Shown here in pieces: positions 40,677-47,246 of a DNA stretch of 54,235 nucleotides (within the stretch, counting starts at the first letter, position 1; each line of letters begins with the position of its first letter). The notes beneath the pieces were generated by a model. That model was not told the DNA's origin and searched no databases. It saw only the letters and a list, made by a program, of their open reading frames with translations. The DNA comes from an uncultured Collinsella sp. (GTDB lineage: Bacteria; Actinomycetota; Coriobacteriia; Coriobacteriales; Coriobacteriaceae), in the NCBI GenBank assembly GCA_900541065.1, contig UQIE01000016.1:1-54235 (forward strand). The letters run 5' to 3'. The position numbers and the translations under genes were made by a program.

Positions 40677-43600
40677 ATGGACACCATTAACGATTGGGAA
40701 AACCAAGCGCTCACCCATAGGAACCGCCTGGCACCCCATGCGTACTTTATGGGTTATGAGACCGCCGATCTCGCTGCAACGTACAGCCGCGAGCTGTCGC
40801 GCGGGTTTGTCCAGCTGTCCGGCTCGTGGCAGTTCCGCCTCTTTGAGGGCCCCGCTGCCGTCTCTAACGAGGAGCTTTCCACGTACGAGCCCGAGTGGGA
40901 TCACGTGGAGGTTCCGCACCTGTGGCAGGTGGACGGCTATGGCAACCTTGCCTACACCGACGAGGGCTTCCCGTTCCCGGTGGATCAGCCGTTCGTTCCC
41001 TCTGACGATCCCACGGGCGTGTACCAGCGCATCGTCAACCTTCCCGCCGTTCCTGCCGGCGCTCGCGAGATCATTCGCTTTGACGGCATCGAGAGCTATG
41101 GCGAGCTGTACGTCAACGGTCAGTTTATCGGCATGACCAAGGGTTCGCGCCTGTCTGCCGAGTTCGACGTGACCGACGCGCTCGTCGAGGGCGACAACCT
41201 GTTTGCGGTCAAGGTCCTGCAGTACAGCGATGGCAGCTATATCGAGGATCAGGACATGTGGTGGGCCTCGGGCATCTTCCGCGATGTGTACCTTATGCAG
41301 CGTCCCGCCGCACACCTGGTCGACTTTAGGTTCCGCACGCACCGCGAGGGCGATGCCGCTCTGATCACGCTCGATACGGTTGCCGAGGGAGCTACCCGCG
41401 TTGTGTTTACGCTCAGTGATGGCGAGAACGTGGTGGCTACGGGTGAGTGCGTCGACGGCCATGCCGAGTGCAGCGTGACCGATGCCCACTTCTGGAATCC
41501 CGAGGATCCCTTCCTCTATGACCTTACGTTTGAGGTCTACGACGGTGACCAGGTCAGCGAGTACGTCCCGCATCGCCAGGGTCTTGCCGAGGTGAAGGTC
41601 GAGGGCAATCATATCTACCTCAACGGCACTTACTTTAAGATGCATGGCGTCAACCGCCACGATCACGACGATCACAAGGGCCGCGCCGTGGGCCTCGATC
41701 GCATGCGCCGCGACCTGGAGCTCATGAAGCAGCACAACATCAACGCGGTGCGCACGTCCCACTACGCCAACGACCCGCGCTTTTACGAGCTGTGCGACGA
41801 GTATGGCATCATGCTGGTCGCCGAGACCGATATGGAGAGCCACGGCTTCGAGAATATCGGCAATATCGCCCTGGTCACCGACGACCCGGCATGGGAGCCG
41901 GCCTACGTCGACCGCATTGAGCGCCTGGTGATGCAGGAGCGCAACCACGCCTGCATCATTATGTGGTCGATGGGCAACGAGAGCGGCTATGGCTGCAACA
42001 TCCGCGCGATGTACGCCAAGGCTCACGAGCTCGACGGTCGTCCGGTCCACTACGAGGAGGACCGCAACGCCGATACCGTCGACGTCATTTCCACGATGTA
42101 CTCCCGTGTGTCGCAGATGAACGACTTTGGCGAGCATCCGTTCCCCAAGCCGCGCATTAACTGCGAGTACGGTCACTCCATGGGCAATGGCCCCGGAGGC
42201 CTGTCCGAGTACCAGGAGGTCTTCGATCGCTGGGATTGCATCCAAGGCCAGTTTATCTGGGAATGGTGCGACCACGGTTTGGCTGCTGTGACCGAGGACG
42301 GCGTTGCCTACGATATGTATGGTGGCGACAACGGCGATTACCCCAACAACAGCAACTTCTGCATCGATGGCATGGTGTTCCCTTGGCAGCAGCCGAGCCC
42401 GGGCCTCACTGAGTATGGCCAGGTCATCTGCCCGGTTCGCATGGCCTACGATGCCGAGGCGGGCGAGCTGACTGTCACCAACAAGCGTTGGTTTACCACC
42501 CTTGAGGATGTCTGCCTGTCGGCGGAGACCCTGGTGGACGGCGACGTAGTGCGCCGCAAGACGCTCGTGCCCGGTGCGGTTGCCCCCGGTGAGTCCGTCC
42601 AGCTTCCGCTGGTGATTCGCGAGGCCGCAGTGGGCGAGACCCTGCTGACTGTGCACGCCTACACCATGGCGGCTCACGCCTGGTGCGAGCCGATGTTCCA
42701 ACTGGGTGCAAGCCAGTTTGCCATCGCAAACCATCCGGCGCCGGCAATTGCCGCCCCCACTCGTCCTGAGCTTACGGTCGAGGAGACCGAGCAGGAGATT
42801 CGTATTCGCTCCCTCAACGGCGAGCTGACCTTCAGCAAGGTCAACGGTACCGTGAGCGAGTGGAAGGCATCCGGTCGCGACGTCATGACCTCCGGTCCCC
42901 AGGTTGGTTTTTGGCATCCGCTCGTCGATAACCACGCCCAGGAGTACGACTCCCTGTGGAAGGATAACTTCATCGATGTGATGCAGACGTCTACCCGCAA
43001 TGTTTCTTGGAAGCAGGACGACAATGCGGTCGTCGTTACCGTGAGCCAGCGTATCGCTCCTCCCGTCCGCGCGTTCGGCATGCGCGTCGAGCTCGTCTAT
43101 ACCGTGCTTCCGAGTGGCCGCGTCGACCTCAAGGTTTCCGGCGAGCCCTACGGCGACTATTCGGACATTATCCCGCGCATCGGCATCTCCTTCGAGGTTC
43201 CCGGTTGTGATCGTGCCGTCGAGTGGTATGGCCACGGCCCGGGCGAGAACTATCCGGACTCGCTGCGCGCCAACCCGGTCGGTCATTACCGCACTACGGT
43301 CGACGACATGTTCACGCCCTACGTTATGCCCCAGGACTGCGCCAACCGCGAGGGTACCCGCTGGGTCGCCCTGCGCTCCAGCCACGGTGACGGTCTGGTC
43401 GTGACGCGTCCGAGCGACGCCGCTTCCAATCCGTTCTCGTTCTCCGCATGGCCCTATAGCTGCGAGGCTATCGATAATGCCAAGCATGTCTACGATCTTG
43501 TCCCGGACGACACGGTTACGGTCAACATCAACGACCAGCTGCTCGGCCTTGGCTCGAACTCTTGGGGTTCCGAGGTGCTCGATTCCTATCGCACCCGTTT

Positions 43601-43685
43601 TGAGAGCTTCAGCTTTGAGGTGTCCCTGCGACCGCTGACGTCTGCCGATCTGGCTCAGGCGCTGGCACCCATTAAGGAGGCATAA
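40677..43685 (+). CDS. ebgA: Beta-galactosidase, glycoside hydrolase family 2 (EbgA/LacZ type)
   Basis: 1002-aa GH2 enzyme cleaving terminal beta-galactosides such as lactose. It has five LacZ-like domains: sugar-binding (about 40-210), immunoglobulin-like, TIM barrel (about 310-600), a second Ig-like domain and the C-terminal beta-sandwich. The acid/base is Glu435 in MWSMGNESGYG and the nucleophile Glu497 in INCEYGHSMGNG. The barrel also shows GVNRHDHDD and RTSHYANDPRFYELCDEYG (in parts). GAAGGAG lies before the ATG. It is followed 3 bp later by an EbgC homologue, then a YgjI-like transporter, the gene order of the E. coli ebg locus, which favours the EbgA name. Control is by the divergent LacI-type regulator. 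Confidence 0.95.
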   Translation: MDTINDWENQALTHRNRLAPHAYFMGYETADLAATYSRELSRGFVQLSGSWQFRLFEGPAAVSNEELSTYEPEWDHVEVPHLWQVDGYGNLAYTDEGFPFPVDQPFVPSDDPTGVYQRIVNLPAVPAGAREIIRFDGIESYGELYVNGQFIGMTKGSRLSAEFDVTDALVEGDNLFAVKVLQYSDGSYIEDQDMWWASGIFRDVYLMQRPAAHLVDFRFRTHREGDAALITLDTVAEGATRVVFTLSDGENVVATGECVDGHAECSVTDAHFWNPEDPFLYDLTFEVYDGDQVSEYVPHRQGLAEVKVEGNHIYLNGTYFKMHGVNRHDHDDHKGRAVGLDRMRRDLELMKQHNINAVRTSHYANDPRFYELCDEYGIMLVAETDMESHGFENIGNIALVTDDPAWEPAYVDRIERLVMQERNHACIIMWSMGNESGYGCNIRAMYAKAHELDGRPVHYEEDRNADTVDVISTMYSRVSQMNDFGEHPFPKPRINCEYGHSMGNGPGGLSEYQEVFDRWDCIQGQFIWEWCDHGLAAVTEDGVAYDMYGGDNGDYPNNSNFCIDGMVFPWQQPSPGLTEYGQVICPVRMAYDAEAGELTVTNKRWFTTLEDVCLSAETLVDGDVVRRKTLVPGAVAPGESVQLPLVIREAAVGETLLTVHAYTMAAHAWCEPMFQLGASQFAIANHPAPAIAAPTRPELTVEETEQEIRIRSLNGELTFSKVNGTVSEWKASGRDVMTSGPQVGFWHPLVDNHAQEYDSLWKDNFIDVMQTSTRNVSWKQDDNAVVVTVSQRIAPPVRAFGMRVELVYTVLPSGRVDLKVSGEPYGDYSDIIPRIGISFEVPGCDRAVEWYGHGPGENYPDSLRANPVGHYRTTVDDMFTPYVMPQDCANREGTRWVALRSSHGDGLVVTRPSDAASNPFSFSAWPYSCEAIDNAKHVYDLVPDDTVTVNINDQLLGLGSNSWGSEVLDSYRTRFESFSFEVSLRPLTSADLAQALAPIKEA

Positions 43686-43688
43686 GTC

Positions 43689-44144
43689 ATGCATATCTTT
43701 AACTCGCGTGCCGATTTCGACGCCCAGATGAAGTCCGTCAAGAAGTGGATGCGTACCGGTCAGGCACTCGACGGCGTTTCTGAACTGCAGCACGATGTGG
43801 CGTACTCTATCGGCGACTCGCTGGTGTATTGGTGGGTGAACGCCCACGAGGCGGCTACTGCCGATCTGGTCGGTCACCGTCGCTACCATGCCGTGCTCGC
43901 CCCGCTCGACGGCAATCTGACCGTTGAGGTGGCTTCCAAGGCCGATCTTACCTGTACGCGCGCCTACAGCGATATCGATGATCGCGAGCGCTTTGAGGGT
44001 ACGGGGGAGACCGTGACGATTCCCACCGGCGGCGTTGCCGTCGTCGAAATTGACGAGGCCTACCGTGTCGTGGCCGATGCCGCGGATCCCCGCGTCGTGG
44101 TACTGCACGTGACAGTCGAAGGTTATTCCTTCCCCAACAAGTAG
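43689..44144 (+). CDS. ebgC: EbgC-like protein (YhcH/YjgK/YiaL family)
   Basis: 151-aa small beta-sandwich protein of the DUF386/YhcH-YjgK-YiaL family. In E. coli, EbgC associates with EbgA and is needed for full activity, and family members may act as sugar anomerases. Characteristic segments are HDVAYSIGDSLVYWWVN, GHRRYHAVLAPLDG and a His in VVLHVTVEGYSFPNK (in parts). AAGGAGG at the end of ebgA is placed 8 bases before this ATG, so translation of the two is coupled. Length agrees with the family. Confidence 0.88.
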   Translation: MHIFNSRADFDAQMKSVKKWMRTGQALDGVSELQHDVAYSIGDSLVYWWVNAHEAATADLVGHRRYHAVLAPLDGNLTVEVASKADLTCTRAYSDIDDRERFEGTGETVTIPTGGVAVVEIDEAYRVVADAADPRVVVLHVTVEGYSFPNK

Positions 44145-44230
44145 TATTCGTCCGCCTGGACGTTTGCTTCGCGCCGTTAAGGGGGATGGCTTTGTTGACT
44201 CCCTTTTCCCCATTCCCCTTAGCAGGTGCG

Positions 44231-44265
44231 CCGTCCGTGTTTGCACTTGCAGCTCGGACGGTTTT
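44231..44265 (+). terminator. Possible terminator/attenuator between ebgC and the permease
   Basis: CCGTCCG (44231-44237) pairs with CGGACGG (44255-44261) around a 17-base loop, followed by TTTT. It is weak, so read-through into the permease is likely. Confidence 0.5.
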
Positions 44266-44297
44266 AGATGACATTTAACAGATGATTGGGAGGGCTT

Positions 44298-45761
44298 ATG
44301 AGCTCTGAAAAACGAGGAACGATTGGTTCGTTCGCTCTGCTGGGCATGACGGTCGCCGCCGTGTTCGGTATCAAGAACATCATCAACAACAACGCGGCCA
44401 TCGGCTTGGCAGCTGCGCCGTCGTTCTTCTTCGCCACGCTTTTGTACTTTGTCCCCTATACCCTGGTTACCGCCGAGTTCGTCGGCCTCAACAAGGACTC
44501 CGAGTCTGGCGTGTACGCATGGGTTAAGACCTCGATGGGTGGTCGCTGGGCGTTCCTGACGGCATTTAGCTACTGGTTCGTTAACCTGTTCTTCTTTGCG
44601 TCCGTCCTGCCCAACGTCATCATCTACGCGAGCTACGTGTTCTTTGGTGCCAACGCCGAGCTTTCGCAGCTGTGGATCACCATTATCGAGATCGTCGTCT
44701 TTGCTATCGCCACATGGGTTTCGACCAAGGGCGCTAAGTGGATCGGCTCCATTTCCTCCTTCGGTTCGACCGCGGCTCTCGGCCTGACCGCCGTGTTCAT
44801 CCTGCTGTCCCTGGCTGCTGCCTTTGGCGGCGTTGAGTTCGCTACGGCTCCTACTCCCGCTAACATGGCTCCCGACATGAGCAACTTCGCAACTGCGTGG
44901 GGCTTCTTCGGTACGCTTGCCTGGATCATCCAGGGCGTTGGCGGCGCTGAGTCTGTCGGCGTGTTCCTTAACGACCTTAAGGGTGGCGTCAAGGCCTTCG
45001 TGCGCACCGTCGTTATCGCCGGCCTGACAATCGGCCTTCTGTATGCAGGCGCTTCACTGCTGGTTAACCTGTTCATCCCCGAGGGCGGCGTTGCCATCTC
45101 CACCGGTATCTTCGACGTATTCGGTGCTGTCTTTGCCCACTTTGGCATTCCCATGGAAGTGTCTACGCGCGCCATCGGCTTGATCCTTCTCGCCGCCACG
45201 CTGGGCTCCCTCATGATGTGGACCTCCGCTCCCATCAAGGTCTTCTTCACCGAGATCCCCAAGGGCGTCTTTGGTAGCAAGATCGTCGAGCTCAACGAGC
45301 ACGGCATTCCTGCCCGCGCCGCTTGGCTGCAGTTCGCCATCGTCGTCCCCATCCTGATCATCCCGGCCCTGGGCTCCGGTAACCTCGACGACCTGCTCAT
45401 GATTGTCACCAACATGACGGCTGCCACCGCTCTGCTCCCGCCGCTGCTGATCCTGCTTGCCTACTTTATGCTGCGCAAGAACTTCGACGCTGCTCCCCGT
45501 GGCTTCCGCATGGGCTCGCGCAGCTTTGGCCTGGTCGTTGCCGCCTTCCTGCTCGTGGTCTTCTGCTTCGTGCTTATCTGCGGCACCATTCCGCTTGATC
45601 AGCCTCTGTGGCTGACGCTGGTCTACAACGTTGGCGGCGTGGTTGTCTTCCTGGGCCTTGCCGTGATGTGGTACAACCGCTACATCAACCGCCTGCGCGA
45701 GACCGATCCCGAGGCCGCCGAGAGCGAGCTGCGCCCCTCCGTCCTCGACATGATGGAGTAG
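44298..45761 (+). CDS. APC-family amino acid/amine permease (YgjI-like)
   Basis: 487-aa polytopic permease of the amino acid-polyamine-organocation superfamily with 12 or more membrane segments. The N-terminal conserved segment is GSFALLGMTVAAVFGIKNIINN, and SGVYAWVKTSMGG follows (in parts). It resembles the glutamate/GABA antiporter subgroup rather than a sugar carrier, although it sits in a galactosidase operon. E. coli ebgA and ebgC are also followed by such a permease gene (ygjI), so the linkage is conserved over a wide distance. GGGAGGG precedes ATG 44298. Its substrate is unknown. A strong terminator follows. Confidence 0.9.
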   Translation: MSSEKRGTIGSFALLGMTVAAVFGIKNIINNNAAIGLAAAPSFFFATLLYFVPYTLVTAEFVGLNKDSESGVYAWVKTSMGGRWAFLTAFSYWFVNLFFFASVLPNVIIYASYVFFGANAELSQLWITIIEIVVFAIATWVSTKGAKWIGSISSFGSTAALGLTAVFILLSLAAAFGGVEFATAPTPANMAPDMSNFATAWGFFGTLAWIIQGVGGAESVGVFLNDLKGGVKAFVRTVVIAGLTIGLLYAGASLLVNLFIPEGGVAISTGIFDVFGAVFAHFGIPMEVSTRAIGLILLAATLGSLMMWTSAPIKVFFTEIPKGVFGSKIVELNEHGIPARAAWLQFAIVVPILIIPALGSGNLDDLLMIVTNMTAATALLPPLLILLAYFMLRKNFDAAPRGFRMGSRSFGLVVAAFLLVVFCFVLICGTIPLDQPLWLTLVYNVGGVVVFLGLAVMWYNRYINRLRETDPEAAESELRPSVLDMME

Positions 45762-45810
45762 CGGCTAGGATTAATCTGCGGCTGTGGAATAAATCGATCC
45801 CCTTTCCTAG

Positions 45811-45840
45811 GGAGGGGCCTTACGAGGCCCCTCCTTTTGT
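45811..45840 (+). terminator. Terminator of the ebg-like operon
   Basis: GGAGGGGCCT/AGGCCCCTCC 10-bp stem with TACG loop and TTTTGTGTTTT tail. Confidence 0.92.
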
Positions 45841-45864
45841 GTTTTGGGGCATGGTTTTGGACCC

Positions 45865-46085
45865 TGTGGGCAAAAAATGCCAAATATGAGTACTGCTGCA
45901 AAAGAGGTGTCATATTTTTCGGCCTATTCTGAGCAAAATGGGCTCAAAATCAATTTATCTAACCCCCTTTGAAGGGCGTTTGACGGCTTTCAACCTCTTC
46001 GAATCGCTCAAAGTAGGCAATTTGCTCTCGATTTTGCTGCTACTAAATTGGTGACAGTACTCATATTTGCCACTTTTTGACCACG
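45865..46085. mobile_element. 221-bp AT-rich element with 31-bp terminal inverted repeats (MITE-like)
   Basis: 45865-45895 is the inverted counterpart of 46055-46085 at 27 of 31 positions, and the inner 14 bp (AAATATGAGTACTG) are perfect. The pairing continues imperfectly inward (GCTGCAAAA against TTTTGCTGC). The interior is clearly more AT-rich than the flanks and encodes no protein. No target duplication is evident. A MITE or other non-autonomous palindromic repeat is the best description; no transposase is nearby. Confidence 0.6.
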
Positions 46086-46182
46086 AGGTGTTCAGAGGGG
46101 CTCTCGACAAGCATCTAACGCTACAATATCTACCACGTGGCTGGGTTTTGCCGGCCGAATGTGCGATGTCGTGGGAGGGGAC

Positions 46183-46431
46183 ATGGTCGAGTTTACAAAG
46201 ACGATTAAAGATCCGTTGGGATTGCATGCCCGCCCGGTTGCGCTGCTCTATGACATTATCGCCAAGCATCGTAGCGACGTGTCAGTCAGCATCGGCAATC
46301 GCCACACGGATGGCCGCGATGTCATGGGACTCATGGCCCTCTATGGTGAGTGCGGCGAGAGCGTCGTCTTTCGTGTTTCGGGCGTAGACGAGGCTTCCTG
46401 CGTTACGTCGATCAGAAATCTCTCGCTCTAA
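46183..46431 (+). CDS. HPr-family phosphocarrier protein with Asp46
   Basis: 82-aa protein with the HPr fold. It normally passes phosphate from Enzyme I to PTS sugar permeases. The phosphorylatable His15 is in the canonical GLHARPV (residues 13-19). Position 46, which is the regulatory serine in Firmicute HPr (K-S-I-M-G), is aspartate here (RDVMG, residues 45-49). ATG 46183 lies just after GGGAGGGG; an in-frame GTG at 46171 is the alternative. It stands alone between the AT-rich palindromic element and a terminator, with a TACAAT box at 46122-46127. It could be a true HPr or a regulatory HPr-like protein. Confidence 0.88.
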   Translation: MVEFTKTIKDPLGLHARPVALLYDIIAKHRSDVSVSIGNRHTDGRDVMGLMALYGECGESVVFRVSGVDEASCVTSIRNLSL

Positions 46432-46440
46432 GCATGATAG

Positions 46441-46476
46441 GGCGTGGCAAAGGATGGCCCTTTGCCGCGCCTTTTT
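46441..46476 (+). terminator. Terminator of the HPr gene
   Basis: GGCGTGGCAAAG/CTTTGCCGCGCC stem (one G-T pair), loop of about 7 bases, then TTTTTGTTT. Confidence 0.9.
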
Positions 46477-46523
46477 GTTTCATATAGGAAACTTTTCCGA
46501 AATCTGAATGGGAACCCTTTCCA

Positions 46524-46577
46524 AAAAGTTAACCACGTGCTAGTTTACTATAGCGAACATAGACGTGGTTAACTTTT
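46524..46577 (+). promoter_or_regulatory. 54-bp nested palindrome, candidate iron-responsive operator of feo
   Basis: Outer arms AAAAGTTAACCACGT (46524-46538) and 46563-46577 are perfect 15-bp complements. Inside, GTT-TA-CTATAG-CG-AAC (46543-46558) is a second dyad with exactly the same centre (46550.5). It ends 42 bp before the first feoA. A DtxR/IdeR- or Fur-type dimer site is suggested by the gene context only. Confidence 0.6.
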
Positions 46578-46619
46578 ATCGCGTCGATGTTGAGGACGAA
46601 CTGACGTTAGGAGCAACTC

Positions 46620-46862
46620 ATGTCTTGCGGACCGCAGATGCCGGCCATGCCGCTTTCGATGGTAAAAGCGGGCGAAACCGTGCGCGTGTTCCGTGTAAAG
46701 GGCAATGAGGACATGAAGCACCACCTCAAGGACCTCGGCTTTGTCGAGGGCAACGAAATCCACGTGGTGAGCTCGAGTGGCGCCAATATCATCGTCACGG
46801 TGCTGGGCGCACGCTTTGGCATCGATTCCAAGGTTGCCATGCACATCATGACCGTCGGTTAG
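46620..46862 (+). CDS. feoA: FeoA-domain protein 1
   Basis: 80-aa SH3-like protein of the FeoA family that supports ferrous iron uptake by FeoB. It has the FeoA core MKHHLKDLGFVEGNEIHVV and ends RFGIDSKVAMHIMTV (in parts). The N-terminal MSCGPQMPAMPLS is a short extension with Cys and Met residues. It is the first of two consecutive FeoA genes, starting 42 bp after a large palindrome and 39 bp before the second copy. Likely induced by low iron through that palindrome (inference). Confidence 0.9.
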   Translation: MSCGPQMPAMPLSMVKAGETVRVFRVKGNEDMKHHLKDLGFVEGNEIHVVSSSGANIIVTVLGARFGIDSKVAMHIMTVG

Positions 46863-46901
46863 TCAACAGCATTTCATAAAAACCGAAAGGGGGATAAGAG
46901 G

Positions 46902-47123
46902 ATGAAGACGTTGGGTGACGTTAAGGTGGGCGAGAGCTCCACCATCGTCAAGCTTCACGGTGAGGGTGCGCTTCGCCGCCACCTTATGGACCTGGGGCTC
47001 ATCAAGGGCACTTCGTTCAAGGTCGTGAAGGTTGCACCGCTCGGTGATCCGGTCGAGATCAACGTGCGCGGCTACGAGCTTTCCATCCGCAAGGAGGAGG
47101 CCGCCGTCGTCGAGGTCCAGTAA
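46902..47123 (+). CDS. feoA: FeoA-domain protein 2
   Basis: 73-aa second FeoA. It is more typical than the first: LRRHLMDLGLIKGTSFKVVKVAPLGDPVEINVRGYELSIRKEEA spans the whole SH3 fold (in parts). AAAGGGGG precedes the ATG. The two FeoA proteins are divergent from each other, so each may have its own contact with FeoB or with the membrane. The gap to feoB is 123 bp and contains an inverted repeat at 47152-47171, so feoB may have its own control point. Confidence 0.92.
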   Translation: MKTLGDVKVGESSTIVKLHGEGALRRHLMDLGLIKGTSFKVVKVAPLGDPVEINVRGYELSIRKEEAAVVEVQ

Positions 47124-47151
47124 GGGCTCACGACGTATATTTCTGCAGATA

Positions 47152-47171
47152 AAGTTAGGTTTTTCTAACTT
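47152..47171 (+). promoter_or_regulatory. Inverted repeat upstream of feoB
   Basis: AAGTTAG (47152-47158) and CTAACTT (47165-47171) flank GTTTTT. AAGTTA is also the outer half-site of the palindrome before feoA. The TTAGGTT-like sequence recalls DtxR-type boxes. Confidence 0.5.
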
Positions 47172-47246
47172 AATGCAGCAACTATGAAGCACATTATCCA
47201 GCCCGCGCGGAGAAAGCAGCGCGGACGCACAAGGAAGAAGGATTGA

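Noticed and set aside
40653..44246. 1197-codon open frame on the minus strand opposite ebgA and ebgC
   Set aside because: It is a mirror of strongly biased, GC-rich codons on the coding strand. The plus-strand frame has clear GH2 catalytic motifs, ribosome sites and operators.
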